33,491 nucleotides of DNA. Source: Candidatus Equadaptatus faecalis. Its GTDB lineage: Bacteria; Synergistota; Synergistia; Synergistales; Synergistaceae. A program made the position numbers and the translations under genes. Under the pieces are notes generated by a model. It was not told the DNA's origin. It ran no database searches and was given only the letters and a program-made list of their open reading frames with translations. This document shows, piece after piece, positions 19,091 through 28,076 of this stretch (position 1 is its first letter; each line of letters opens with the position of its first letter). Where the stretch lies: assembly GCA_018065065.1 (NCBI GenBank), contig JAGHTZ010000061.1, forward strand, positions 1 to 33,491. The letters run 5' to 3'.

Positions 19091-19826
19091 TTGCGGCTAC
19101 CTCCGTTTTCTGTCCGGCTGAAGCAGACGCAAGAGAAACCGCTTCGTAGCAGCCGTTTTCTTCATCTCTTACCACATGTCCCTGCTGCATTTCTATAACA
19201 CGGTGCCTGTAGCTGTTGACGAGATTCGCGTTGTGCGTTGCCATAAGAACTGTCGTACCGCGCGAGTTTATATCAAAAATGAGTTCCATAATCTGTTTTG
19301 CAGTGTGATCATCGAGGTTTCCTGTCGGTTCGTCCGCAATAATCAGCGACGGCTCGTTGACTATCGCACGGGCTATTGCAAGACGCTGCTGCGCACCGCC
19401 CGAAATCTGGTCGGGGTACATGCTGCGGTGCGTCCACAATCCGACCTGCTTAAGGACGTCCGAGACTCTCGGCTTGATTTGCTGTGACGAATAGCCCATC
19501 GTTTCAAGCACAAAAGCGGCGTTTTCAAACACGGTCAGTTTTGGAAGCAGCTGAAAATCCTGAAAGACAACACCTATTTCCCTGCGGTACAGCGCAAGCG
19601 CTACGCTGTTCATTCTTTTGAGTTGCATACCTCCGACGGTCAAATATCCGTTTGTGGGAAGAACCTCGCGCGTTATGCAGCGAAGCAGCGTACTTTTCCC
19701 CGAACCTGTTTCACCTATCAGATAGACGAACTCGCCCTTCCTGATTTTCAGAAACACGTTCTCCAGAGCCGGAGCTGAAGTGCCCGGCATGTATCTTTTT
19801 GTGACACCGTTAAACTGTATATCCAT
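19083..19826 (-). CDS. ftsE: Cell division ATP-binding protein FtsE
   Basis: This 247-residue ABC ATPase partners FtsX. Walker A is GETGSGKST. The signature SGGAQQR replaces the more common SGGQQQR/SGGEQQR. Walker B is [12 protein letters not shown], and the H-loop His lies in LMATHN. It is slightly longer than the usual ~225 residues because of a C-terminal tail after [16 protein letters not shown]. It lies 13 bases downstream of csaB and overlaps ftsX. Confidence 0.95.
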   Translation of the reverse strand: MDIQFNGVTKRYMPGTSAPALENVFLKIRKGEFVYLIGETGSGKSTLLRCITREVLPTNGYLTVGGMQLKRMNSVALALYRREIGVVFQDFQLLPKLTVFENAAFVLETMGYSSQQIKPRVSDVLKQVGLWTHRSMYPDQISGGAQQRLAIARAIVNEPSLIIADEPTGNLDDHTAKQIMELIFDINSRGTTVLMATHNANLVNSYRHRVIEMQQGHVVRDEENGCYEAVSLASASAGQKTEVAAND

Positions 19827-19839
19827 TTAGCCACCCCGC

Positions 19840-20847
19840 TTATTGAAGCACTGCTGCAAGTCCATTCCTAAATTCAGAAACAATTTCTTCGCGCGCCGCC
19901 TGAAGCTTGCTGCTGTCCACAATCGCAAATTCGTCGGAAAGTTTTTCAGTAAGCACAGGAAGTTTCCATTCTTCGCAGAAAGCCTCGACCTTCGGGTCGT
20001 AGGCAGACATTGCGGCAGGCAGCGACGCAAGCGCGCAGAGTTCAGCGAAATGAAGTCTCATGCCGACAGCCTGCGAAGCATTAACAGCCATTTTTTCAAA
20101 AACTTCCGCCGTTTCGCACAGAACAATGTCTTTCAGTTTAATTTTATCGTCAGCCTGCAAATTTTCAAGATATACCTGATCTTCCCTCGCAAATGCGACA
20201 CCGATGATTTTAAGTTTGTTTCTTTTGGCGGCAAAATTTGCGATGCGTAGAGCGTTCTCCGCTGCCACGCCATACCCCGGACGCAGATTCAGAAGCAGCG
20301 TATCTCCGCCGCAGTGCTTTTCGGCAAACTGAATACCCATTGCGAGATCCGGCGTTGTTTTGTAACCTTCAACGCCTATTGAATCAAGCAGTGCGGAAGA
20401 TCTCCGATCCCTGATACTGAGATACGCGCAGTTTTTCAGCGCGTTTTTGGTGAACCATTTGCCGAGCATACTTTTAAGCGGTCCGACAGACTGGCTCACA
20501 GCCCATATCTTTGTGCCGGACATCTTTGCCGCACGAACAATCCACCAGTAATATCCGCAGGATTTAACGCTTGTAACGTCCTGGAAAAGTCCGCCGCCGC
20601 CGAGCAGAAAGCTTTTTGACTGCTTCAGCAGAGCGGATACGGTTCCCATATTCCACCGGTTATAGCATTTGACCCCCGTACGCGCTTCGCTTTTCTGAGG
20701 GTCGGCAGACAGGAGGACTATTTTCTCTTTCTGCACACCGGCAGACACGAGATTGCTGACTACTGCTTCCGCAAGCAGTTCGTCTCCCAGATTTCCGAAA
20801 CCGTAATAACCCAGTATAAGTACGTCAATATTTTTTTCAAGTTTCAT
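19840..20847 (-). CDS. csaB: Polysaccharide pyruvyl transferase CsaB
   Basis: This is a 335-residue enzyme of the PS_pyruv_trans family. CsaB adds pyruvate from phosphoenolpyruvate to a cell-wall polysaccharide, creating the ligand for SLH-domain proteins. Family marks are GYYGFGNLGDELLAEA near the start, the GGGGLFQD segment, SIRDRRS, and GMRLHFAELCAL near the C-terminus. I chose the ATG at 20847 (MKLEKNIDV), preceded by GGTGG. An upstream in-frame extension would read into the preceding gene. It starts 2 bases after the DUF5693 gene, an association also known from Firmicutes. It implies SLH-type anchoring proteins elsewhere in the genome. Confidence 0.9.
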   Translation of the reverse strand: MKLEKNIDVLILGYYGFGNLGDELLAEAVVSNLVSAGVQKEKIVLLSADPQKSEARTGVKCYNRWNMGTVSALLKQSKSFLLGGGGLFQDVTSVKSCGYYWWIVRAAKMSGTKIWAVSQSVGPLKSMLGKWFTKNALKNCAYLSIRDRRSSALLDSIGVEGYKTTPDLAMGIQFAEKHCGGDTLLLNLRPGYGVAAENALRIANFAAKRNKLKIIGVAFAREDQVYLENLQADDKIKLKDIVLCETAEVFEKMAVNASQAVGMRLHFAELCALASLPAAMSAYDPKVEAFCEEWKLPVLTEKLSDEFAIVDSSKLQAAREEIVSEFRNGLAAVLQ

Positions 20848-20849
20848 TT

Positions 20850-22706
20850 TCAAACCACCTGTTTTTTGCTTTCGCAAAATATCTTGACGAAAAAGTGCAG
20901 GATAAGAATAAGCACGCAGCCAATCAGAAGCCCCAGCCACCAGCCGTTAAGAACACGGATTACGCTGAGCTGAAGCCTCGTATGGAAGTGGCAGAAGGTG
21001 TTCATCGCAGAACAGAAAGCGAGCGTCGCCGCAAGCCGCAGCGCTTCTCTGTAGTGAGGAAACAAATCTCTCTGTTTAACGTAAAAATACAGCATAAGCG
21101 CAGGATACCCGATAAGAATTTCCTTTGTCCTCGGACGAACAACCAGCGTTCTCTCAAGAAAATCGCGGAAAGCAAGTTCAAAAGAGGGTACGTCAGAAAC
21201 GTTGTCACTCCGCAGCGCCATAACCAGAAGCGCGGCGAGAACTACTGCCGAAAGCGCGAGTTCGCCCCAAAGCGCAGGTCTTGCAAAAAGTTCTTTTGCC
21301 GTTTCGTCATGTATTCTGACCCTCAGGTCATGATAAAGAACAAGCAGAGGCGGAAGCAGAAGCGTAAGCTTTACTCCCGAGAAAGGCAGAAGTCTGAGCG
21401 CAGCTTTTGTCGTTCCGTAAAATGCCGCGGCGGACAGGCCTCCGGCGAATATTATCAGAAGCGCCGGAAGCAGTTTTTTCTTTCCGTCCAAAGCACACAA
21501 AGCTGCCTCAGCAGCGACAAATCCTGTACAGAAACCGCCTGTCAGTTTTGCCAGAACTGATATTTTCAGCAGACAGAACGTATAGATAAGCGACAGGATA
21601 AAAAGAAGCACAATCTCCTTGATTTCTGCGGTTTCGTCAGCAGACGAAACAAGACGAACCCCGTAAAACCATACCGCAGATACAAAAACAAGAGCGAGGG
21701 CAAACGCCGCAAGCTTTCCGCGCTGCCAAGGCTGATAAGGCTCCGGCCAGGCTGCCTTGTAGCCCCTTTGGGCAAGCTTGTCCGTTGTTTTTGCAAGATC
21801 CTCACAAAAAGCGTCAAGTTTGTTTCCCATAAGCAGATCAAACGGTCTCACAAGAATAATTCTGACCGAACGCTCGTGTATTGCCCTTACGTAACGCTCA
21901 ATGGTTGCAGTTCTGGAAATATTTTTTGAAATGACTTCATCTGTAGTGAGACTGTGGAGCGGCACAAGAAGCGGATAAGCCGCAGCAAACGCGCCTGATG
22001 CCCCGACCTGCTTGAAAAATTCCACCTGAGACAGGCTGACGCTGTGTTTTTTCAGCACTTCTGCAATCGGTTTTACGTTCGGATTTCCGGCAATAATAAA
22101 ACCTGCCGGAAGGATATTTTTTATCTGCGGATAATCGGCGAGCAGACCGTCAAGCGCAGCGGCGGTCTGTTCTCCGCCGGACACGGTGCACGTGCCCAGT
22201 CTGAGCAGCGTATTAATATTATTGGTTTTGCAGAATTCCAGCGATTCATAATCCGGAAGCACTGAAGACTGGAAAATCTGCTCCGTTGACGCAGGAAAGA
22301 CGAACGCTGTTTTATCGCCTGTTATTTTTTCTGTTCCGGGAATTTTTACCGCAAGATAACGCTGCAATTTATCGGCATATTTGAATTCTTTCGGAAATAC
22401 TATCGCGGCTTTGCCGTCCAATGTTGTAAAATCCGCGCCCATGGGATGATATTTTATAATCTCTTCGCCCGTGAACTCCTGCGCCGTAAGCGCAAGTACG
22501 GAGCCGCCGTTAAGTTTTTCCCATACCTGTTTCTGCGATATTCCGCTCTGCTGCGCAAGAGCGGTCAGATCCCTGTAATTTGCCGCAAACGCAAAATTGT
22601 TGTTCAAACGTTCGGCTCTGACCCTTGGCAGAAGGGCTGCCGACGCGCACAAAAGAGCGGTAACGACGAAAACGAAATAGATATTTTTGCGGGTAAAGGC
22701 TTTCAA
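20850..22706 (-). CDS. DUF5693-type multipass membrane protein
   Basis: This 618-residue protein has an N-terminal membrane segment (about 9-29). A large extracytoplasmic region of about 300 residues follows, then roughly eight hydrophobic segments from about 333 to the C-terminus. No catalytic motif is recognised. The family is uncharacterised but is often found next to csaB, so a role in making, exporting or modifying the pyruvylated wall polymer is plausible. This is inference from context. The start appears to be TTG at 22706, one base after the maf stop, with GGGGG about 8 bases upstream. Confidence 0.75.
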   Translation of the reverse strand: MKAFTRKNIYFVFVVTALLCASAALLPRVRAERLNNNFAFAANYRDLTALAQQSGISQKQVWEKLNGGSVLALTAQEFTGEEIIKYHPMGADFTTLDGKAAIVFPKEFKYADKLQRYLAVKIPGTEKITGDKTAFVFPASTEQIFQSSVLPDYESLEFCKTNNINTLLRLGTCTVSGGEQTAAALDGLLADYPQIKNILPAGFIIAGNPNVKPIAEVLKKHSVSLSQVEFFKQVGASGAFAAAYPLLVPLHSLTTDEVISKNISRTATIERYVRAIHERSVRIILVRPFDLLMGNKLDAFCEDLAKTTDKLAQRGYKAAWPEPYQPWQRGKLAAFALALVFVSAVWFYGVRLVSSADETAEIKEIVLLFILSLIYTFCLLKISVLAKLTGGFCTGFVAAEAALCALDGKKKLLPALLIIFAGGLSAAAFYGTTKAALRLLPFSGVKLTLLLPPLLVLYHDLRVRIHDETAKELFARPALWGELALSAVVLAALLVMALRSDNVSDVPSFELAFRDFLERTLVVRPRTKEILIGYPALMLYFYVKQRDLFPHYREALRLAATLAFCSAMNTFCHFHTRLQLSVIRVLNGWWLGLLIGCVLILILHFFVKIFCESKKQVV

Positions 22707-22707
22707 T

Positions 22708-23295
22708 TTAATTCCCCCATTGCTTATTCAGGCTGAAGCCGAGTTTGTCAAGTTCAATGCTCAAACGCTCTACAGGCAGTCCGACGACGTTAAAATAACA
22801 GCCTTTTATTTTTTCCACCAGCAGCATACCGTGTCCCTGAATGGCATACGCTCCGGCTTTGTCCAAGCTTTCGCCGGTTGCGACGTAGCTTGCGATTTCT
22901 TCTTCTGAAAGTTTTCGGAAAACGACGTCTGTTTTCTCGACAAAACCTGACAGCTGTTTTCCCGCCGAAACAAGCGAGACGGCTGTCATAACGGTGTGGC
23001 TCCTGCCCTGCAGCTTCGCAAGCATGCGGCACGCTTCTTTTTTGTCTGTTGGCTTGCCCAATACCTCTCCGTCAATAACGACAATGGTATCCGCACCTAT
23101 AACCAACGCATTCGGGAAACGCTCAGAAACCTCGGCAGCCTTGCCGAAAGCAAAGCGTCCGGACATTGCTTCAGCTGTTTCGTCTGCCAGCGAAATTTCG
23201 TCAAACTCTGAGCTGACAGCCCTGAAATTCCAGCCAAGCTCTGAAAGCAGCGCACGTCTTCTCGGGCTTGCCGAGGCGAGCAGAATTTCAGTCAT
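22708..23295 (-). CDS. maf: Maf family nucleoside triphosphate pyrophosphatase
   Basis: This 195-residue cytoplasmic house-cleaning enzyme hydrolyses non-canonical or methylated dTTP/UTP-type nucleotides. Family motifs are LLASASPRRRALL at the N-terminus, SEFDE, and IGADTIVVIDGEVLGKP with the catalytic Asp. The ATG overlaps the DUF4321 stop by one base (TGATG), so the two are translationally coupled. Maf genes frequently lie near cell-shape and division genes. Confidence 0.93.
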   Translation of the reverse strand: MTEILLASASPRRRALLSELGWNFRAVSSEFDEISLADETAEAMSGRFAFGKAAEVSERFPNALVIGADTIVVIDGEVLGKPTDKKEACRMLAKLQGRSHTVMTAVSLVSAGKQLSGFVEKTDVVFRKLSEEEIASYVATGESLDKAGAYAIQGHGMLLVEKIKGCYFNVVGLPVERLSIELDKLGFSLNKQWGN

Positions 23296-23537
23296 CAGCG
23301 CGAAAGCAGTATCCCTGCAATTCCTCCGAAAATTGTTCCGAGATTAATTTTTATGCCGAACATAAATCCGAACTGCACAAACAGAAGCTTTATTTCGGAA
23401 ATATTAAATTTCACGTCTACAAAATTCTGGAAAAGCTGCGCCGTAACGCCGAACTGCTGAAAGAAGATACCTATGCCGGTACCGAGCACAAGACATACAA
23501 GAACAACAAAAAAAGATTTGAGAGAACCTTTAAACAT
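23295..23537 (-). CDS. Small DUF4321-type membrane protein
   Basis: This 80-residue protein has two hydrophobic segments (about 8-26 and 58-78) separated by a short amphipathic stretch. It matches the size and pattern of the DUF4321 family, which has no known function and commonly sits just before maf. It starts 3 bases after uppP and its stop overlaps the maf start, so it is part of the operon. The family assignment is by pattern recognition. Confidence 0.75.
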   Translation of the reverse strand: MFKGSLKSFFVVLVCLVLGTGIGIFFQQFGVTAQLFQNFVDVKFNISEIKLLFVQFGFMFGIKINLGTIFGGIAGILLSR

Positions 23538-23540
23538 TCT

Positions 23541-24347
23541 CTACACCCCCACAAAGGAAATAATGACGGTTGTAAGACCGGCGGCGATGCAGTAAATCCC
23601 GAAGATCCACCATTTCGCGCTTATTACAAGACGTTTCAATATAAACAGCGCAAGCAGACCGCTGACAAACGCTGCCAACGCACCTAAGAACCAGCCGTGA
23701 GGAAGCGCGGCGCAAAACGCTGAAAATCCGCCCAAATCCAGCGCTTCAAGCAGCGTAGCCCCGCAAATGGCAGGAATGGAAACGAGAAAAGACAGTCTGA
23801 ACGCGTCCTCTTTGGAAAGTCCGAGCACGCAGCCGGCAAGGATAGTCATTCCCGAACGGGAAACACCGGGGAATACCGCAATACCCTGTGCCGCTCCGAC
23901 AAAAAGACCGTCCGCGGGACGAACCCGTCCTGACCCTGCCTCTATAAAATGCGACGTTATCAGCAGCACTCCGGTTAAAAGCAGTCCCAAGCCTACAAAA
24001 AGCGAATTTTGCATAACGATTTCAACAACAGGCTTAAGCGCGATTCCGAGAATACCGGTTACAAACGTGGCAAAAATCACTGCCCAGCCTATGGGCCAGC
24101 CCTCTTTTGTTTTGGCGGTGTCGGATATAAATCCGCGCAGCCATTCAGATGCAAGATAATAAATATCAAAGCAGAAAAACAGCAGCGTCGCAAGCATTGT
24201 CGCTATATGCAGAACTATGTCATAAGCGGCGGAGGCATTGTCAATTCCGCAAAAAATCTGTGCCAGAACAAGATGTCCCGAACTGCTTACAGGCAGAAAT
24301 TCCGTTAATCCCTGCAAAAAACCAAGCAAGATAATTTTCAAGTCCAT
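23541..24347 (-). CDS. uppP: Undecaprenyl-diphosphate phosphatase UppP/BacA
   Basis: This 268-residue membrane enzyme converts undecaprenyl diphosphate to the monophosphate, recycling the lipid carrier for peptidoglycan and wall polymers. Family motifs are LQGLTEFLPVSSSGHL near the N-terminus and GVSRSGMT in the second repeat, with about eight hydrophobic segments. I chose the ATG at 24347 (MDLKIILLGF), with AGAAGG 7 bases upstream. The longer frame would run back into the upstream gene. It sits 16 bases after the Na/Pi transporter. Confidence 0.95.
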   Translation of the reverse strand: MDLKIILLGFLQGLTEFLPVSSSGHLVLAQIFCGIDNASAAYDIVLHIATMLATLLFFCFDIYYLASEWLRGFISDTAKTKEGWPIGWAVIFATFVTGILGIALKPVVEIVMQNSLFVGLGLLLTGVLLITSHFIEAGSGRVRPADGLFVGAAQGIAVFPGVSRSGMTILAGCVLGLSKEDAFRLSFLVSIPAICGATLLEALDLGGFSAFCAALPHGWFLGALAAFVSGLLALFILKRLVISAKWWIFGIYCIAAGLTTVIISFVGV

Positions 24348-24363
24348 TTCCGTACCTTCTTTA

Positions 24364-25992
24364 TCAGTCGTGTCTGTGCAGATGATGAATGTCAAGAACA
24401 ACCTGCGCAAGGTTATGGGCGTGGTCGCCCACACGTTCAAGATTGCTCAGCATATCTATAAATGCGACACCCGAGCCCGGCTTGCAGGTTCCTGCGTTAA
24501 GTCTTGCAATATGTTTGGCACGCAGTTCAAGTTCCATGTCGTCTATTTCGTCTTCAAGCTCAACCACGTGCTGTGCCAGCTCAATATTTTCTTCCCTCAG
24601 AGCCTGAATCGCATACTTCACAGCTGAAATTACCATTTCAAACATAGTTTTGCATTCTTTGCGGGCATGCTCGGAGAATGACAAATCGTGTTCTTTCAGG
24701 AATTCATAAAGTTCAACGAGGTTCGTGGCATGGTCGCCTATACGCTCCACGTCGCTCACTCCGCCCGTGCAGGAATTGAGCATGGCGGAAAGATCAGCAG
24801 CAAGTCCCGTCTGCCCAACCTCGGTAGCGTAAACAATAATTTCATCGGAGGTATGGTCAACGTTGTTTTCAGCCTTGTTAATCTTCTCAATCAATTTACC
24901 CGCAAGCTTATCGTCTTTGGACAGGAACAGCGTTTCGGCATTTACAAGCATTTTGGAAGCATATTCGGCAAGTCTTATCAGCTCGCTTCTGACAGCCTGA
25001 ACGGCGGCGGCAGGCGAAACGCTTATCAGCGCCCTGTTAAGATATATCGGTCCGGCTTCCCTTACGCTTTCATCGTCCGGCAGAATTTTCTTTATAAGCT
25101 TTGCATACTGCGGAACAAACGGAAGGAAAAGCAGCGCCACTATAACGTTGAAAATTGTATGGGCGTTTGCCACCTGACGCGCTATGTCGCCTGAAGTATG
25201 CACTATAAGCTTGGTATAAAGCGGAAGCATCGCAAATATTACCAAAGTTCCGATAACCTTGACAAACACGTGGGACGCCGCCGCCTGTTTTGCCGCGCGG
25301 CTTGAACTGAGAGAAGCAATAACCGCGGTCGTTGTTGACCCGATGTTTTCGCCGAGACATACAACTATTGAGGTCGGAAGGTCTATAACTCCCTGCGCGG
25401 CAAAAGCCATTGTCAAGCCGACAGTTGCCGAACTGGACTGCACAAGAAGCGTGATTCCAAGCCCGAACATAAACGCAAAAAGCTTATGCGAACTGAACAT
25501 TTCAGCAATGGCAGGATATTTGCTGAGCTCTCCGAGAGGACCTTTCATCATGTTAATTCCTATGAAAAGCAGGGCAAATCCTATAATGCAGGCGCCGATC
25601 TGTTTAATGCGCTTGTTTTTCGCAATGATACAAATTGCCGCGCCCAGCAGCGCACAGAAATACGCCACGTTGAGAATATTAAACGCGATAAGCTGGGCAG
25701 TAACCGTAGTACCTATATTCGCGCCCAGGTTGACGCTGATTGCCTGAGCAAGATTCATAAAACCTATATCAACAAAGCTGACAACCATAACGCTTGTCGC
25801 TCCGCTGCTTTGCAGAATTCCGGTCACAACCGTTCCGACAAGAAAGCCTTTAAGAGGAGTACTTGTCAGTTTGGCAATCAAAACACGCATTCTGTCTCCG
25901 GCTATAACCTGCAGTGAATCACCCATCAGGATAATTCCGTAAATCAGAACCCCGATACCTGCACAAACCTGCAAAATCATGTTTAACGACAT
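24364..25992 (-). CDS. Na/Pi cotransporter family protein with PhoU-like C-terminus
   Basis: This protein of about 542 residues starts at ATG 25992 (MSLNMILQ), preceded by GGGGAGGAG. The N-terminal ~310 residues hold about eight to nine membrane segments with the duplicated sodium/phosphate motif (ILQSSGATSV and LVQSSSATVG). The C-terminal ~200 residues are helical and PhoU-like, with repeated ERVGDHA-type motifs (VERIGDHATNL and LERVGDHAHNL). The family moves phosphate with sodium, and in bacteria may act in export or balance. It follows RNase J by 29 bases. The substrate is inferred from family. Confidence 0.88.
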   Translation of the reverse strand: MSLNMILQVCAGIGVLIYGIILMGDSLQVIAGDRMRVLIAKLTSTPLKGFLVGTVVTGILQSSGATSVMVVSFVDIGFMNLAQAISVNLGANIGTTVTAQLIAFNILNVAYFCALLGAAICIIAKNKRIKQIGACIIGFALLFIGINMMKGPLGELSKYPAIAEMFSSHKLFAFMFGLGITLLVQSSSATVGLTMAFAAQGVIDLPTSIVVCLGENIGSTTTAVIASLSSSRAAKQAAASHVFVKVIGTLVIFAMLPLYTKLIVHTSGDIARQVANAHTIFNVIVALLFLPFVPQYAKLIKKILPDDESVREAGPIYLNRALISVSPAAAVQAVRSELIRLAEYASKMLVNAETLFLSKDDKLAGKLIEKINKAENNVDHTSDEIIVYATEVGQTGLAADLSAMLNSCTGGVSDVERIGDHATNLVELYEFLKEHDLSFSEHARKECKTMFEMVISAVKYAIQALREENIELAQHVVELEDEIDDMELELRAKHIARLNAGTCKPGSGVAFIDMLSNLERVGDHAHNLAQVVLDIHHLHRHD

Positions 25993-26021
25993 AACTTTTC
26001 TGCTCCTCCCCGGCTGTTGTT

Positions 26022-27734
26022 TTATTTCAGTGTTGTTATAAGAGGAATAATCGTCGGGTAATTGCGCGGCGACTGTCCGCACATTTCCCGTATTCTCTTT
26101 CTGATTTCAGTCGGAAGCGTCTCCGGTTTTGCCCCCGGCGTTCGCGCAAACTGTTCAACAGTTCTGCGGACGGCGCGCTCAAGAACTTCCATACTCTCGT
26201 CATCCGATGTAATTACGCTTCCCTTTGTTTTGATCTGTACCGGTGCCTTAACGTTTCCTTTTTTGTCAATCACAACGGAAACAACAACTATTCCGTTTTC
26301 GGAAAGCTCGCGTCTTTCGCGCAGAAGGCTTCCCTCAAACTCTCCCAGCGCCTTGCCGTCAACAAGCACGGAACCGGCAGGAACTTTTCCGTCTATCAGG
26401 GCTTTTTTACCTGTCTTGAACGTCAGCACGTCGCCGTTTTCCAGTATAAAAATATTTTTCTGCTGAACGCCGAGCTCCCTCGCTAACTGCGCGTGCCGCG
26501 TAAGGTGGCGGAATTCGCCGTGGACAGGCATAAAGAACTGCGGGTTAACCAGACTTAACATTATTGTCAGTTCGTCTCTTGAAGCGTGGCCGGAGACGTG
26601 AGTTTTTTCCTCTTTGCCGTAGATTACGTCGCAGCCGAACGACATAAGCCTGTCTATCGTCTGGCTGACAAGCTTTTCGTTGCCCGGAATCGGATTGGCA
26701 GAGATAATTACAAGGTCTTTTTCACCCATTTTTATAGTCTTGTGCATTCCGCGGCTCATAAGTACAAGCCCTGAAAAAGGCTCTCCCTGACTGCCGGTAG
26801 TAAGAATTACAAGACGGTTGTCGGAAAGCAGCGCCGCCTCTTCGGGAGACACGATAATCTCATCGTTGGGAAGCTTGATGCAGCCAAGCTCAGCGGCAAG
26901 CTCAACGTTAGCAAGCATACTCCGCCCAACAAGCATAACCTTTCTGTTAAAACGCGCCGCAACGTTCAGCACCTGCTGAATTCTGTGAAGATTGCTCGCA
27001 AATGCCGCTATTATAATGCGTTTGTCCTTGTGAAGCCTGAAAAGGCGTTCAAAGGTCTGTCCCACCGTCTTTTCGGACGGGGTAACGCCGTCGCGCTCCA
27101 CGTTTGTGGAGTCCGACATAAGCATAAGCACGCCTTCTTCTCCAAGCCGCGCAAATTTTGCAAAATCTGTCCTGACACCGTCAATCGGCGTCGGGTCAAG
27201 CTTGTAGTCGCCCGTGTGGACGATAGTGCCCAACGGCGTGCCTATTGCAAGAGCCAAAGCGTCAGGAATCGAGTGGCATACCGAAATAAATTCAATATCA
27301 AAACTTCCCGCTTTCACCTTTGCCCCGCGTGCAATCTCGCGGAACTTCGGCTGGTAATCGGGACACACTTCATCCAGTTTGTTCTTAATAAGACCTGCTG
27401 TGAGACGGGTGCAGTAGACAGGCACGTTCAGCAGGGGAAGCACAAGCGGCAGCGCGCCGATATGGTCTTCATGCCCGTGCGTAATGAAAATACCCTTGAT
27501 GTTTTTTCTGTTTTCTATGAGATACTGAACGTCCGGAATTACAAAATCAATGCCGAGCATTGTTTCGTCGGGGAACTTAAGCCCGCAGTCAACGATAATA
27601 ATATCGTTGTTCCAGCGGAATACCGTCAGGTTTTTCCCTATTTCGCCAAGTCCTCCGAGCGGAATTATTTTCAGTTCTCCCTGCGCAGTTTTCGCGGCTC
27701 CGCCGCCCCTGCGCCGTGTCGTAAAATTCATCAT
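26022..27734 (-). CDS. rnj: Ribonuclease J
   Basis: This protein of about 570 residues is a metallo-beta-lactamase/beta-CASP ribonuclease for RNA decay and processing. The zinc site is HGHEDHIGALP. SDSTNVERDG, a GSQGEP segment, HVSGHASRDEL and PVHGEFRH mark the beta-CASP and later motifs, and a C-terminal dimerisation domain follows. I chose the ATG at 27734, because an in-frame TTG further upstream lies inside the ribosome-binding site (GGAGGG, 10 bases before this ATG). A second ATG follows immediately. It is the first gene of the long envelope series that ends at ctpA. Confidence 0.95.
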   Translation of the reverse strand: MMNFTTRRRGGGAAKTAQGELKIIPLGGLGEIGKNLTVFRWNNDIIIVDCGLKFPDETMLGIDFVIPDVQYLIENRKNIKGIFITHGHEDHIGALPLVLPLLNVPVYCTRLTAGLIKNKLDEVCPDYQPKFREIARGAKVKAGSFDIEFISVCHSIPDALALAIGTPLGTIVHTGDYKLDPTPIDGVRTDFAKFARLGEEGVLMLMSDSTNVERDGVTPSEKTVGQTFERLFRLHKDKRIIIAAFASNLHRIQQVLNVAARFNRKVMLVGRSMLANVELAAELGCIKLPNDEIIVSPEEAALLSDNRLVILTTGSQGEPFSGLVLMSRGMHKTIKMGEKDLVIISANPIPGNEKLVSQTIDRLMSFGCDVIYGKEEKTHVSGHASRDELTIMLSLVNPQFFMPVHGEFRHLTRHAQLARELGVQQKNIFILENGDVLTFKTGKKALIDGKVPAGSVLVDGKALGEFEGSLLRERRELSENGIVVVSVVIDKKGNVKAPVQIKTKGSVITSDDESMEVLERAVRRTVEQFARTPGAKPETLPTEIRKRIREMCGQSPRNYPTIIPLITTLK

Positions 27735-27832
27735 AAATACAATTCCCTCCAAGTTACTATTCTACAACTCAGGCGAAGATTTTTCCATGCTTTTGTCAAA
27801 ATAATTATGATAAATATTTTTTCGCGGACTGA

Positions 27833-27860
27833 TTGACAATACGTTAAATTGTGCTAAAAT
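27833..27860 (+). promoter_or_regulatory. Promoter of tRNA-Gln/tRNA-Glu
   Basis: Consensus TTGACA (27833-27838) and TAAAAT (27855-27860) are separated by 16 bases. Transcription would start about 7 bases before the mature 5' end of tRNA-Gln. The rest of the 27735-28047 interval holds the two tRNAs and the shared upstream region of rnj. I could not fix a convincing rnj promoter. Confidence 0.88.
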
Positions 27861-27873
27861 TCTTATCTGTTGT

Positions 27874-27947
27874 TGGGGTATGGTGCAACGGCAGCACGCC
27901 TGACTCTGGATCAGGTAATCTAGGTTCGAATCCTGGTACCCCAGCCA
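27874..27947 (+). tRNA. tRNA-Gln, anticodon CTG
   Basis: The 74-base gene includes CCA. The acceptor stem is TGGGGTA/TACCCCA. The anticodon loop CTCTGGA on a CCTGA/TCAGG stem gives CTG, reading CAG. It is the first gene behind a strong promoter. Confidence 0.96.
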
Positions 27948-27961
27948 TTATTATATTCAGC

Positions 27962-28037
27962 GGTCCCTTCGTCTAGCGGCCCAGGATGTCGGGTTCTCAG
28001 CCCGTTGACATGAGTTCGAATCTCATAGGGACTGCCA
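27962..28037 (+). tRNA. tRNA-Glu, anticodon CTC
   Basis: The 76-base gene includes CCA. The acceptor stem is GGTCCCT/AGGGACT with a G-U first pair. The anticodon loop TTCTCAG gives CTC, reading GAG. The anticodon stem TCGGG/CCCGT has a T-T mismatch at its first pair (27-43). It lies 14 bases after tRNA-Gln. Confidence 0.93.
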
Positions 28038-28047
28038 AAGAAAATTA

Positions 28048-28076
28048 AACTCCCCTCTGTTGAGGGGAGATTTTCT
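28048..28076. terminator. Bidirectional terminator between tRNA-Glu and clpC
   Basis: AACTCCCCTC pairs with GAGGGGAGATT around a TGTT loop. It is followed by TTTTCT on the plus side and by T-rich sequence on the minus side. It can end both the tRNA transcript (+) and the convergent ctsR-clpC transcript (-). Confidence 0.8.

Noticed and set aside
26022-26082. Long N-terminal extension of the Na/Pi cotransporter overlapping rnj
   Set aside because: The first 30 residues of that frame are not membrane-like. An ATG at 25992 with a strong ribosome-binding site gives the family's usual start.
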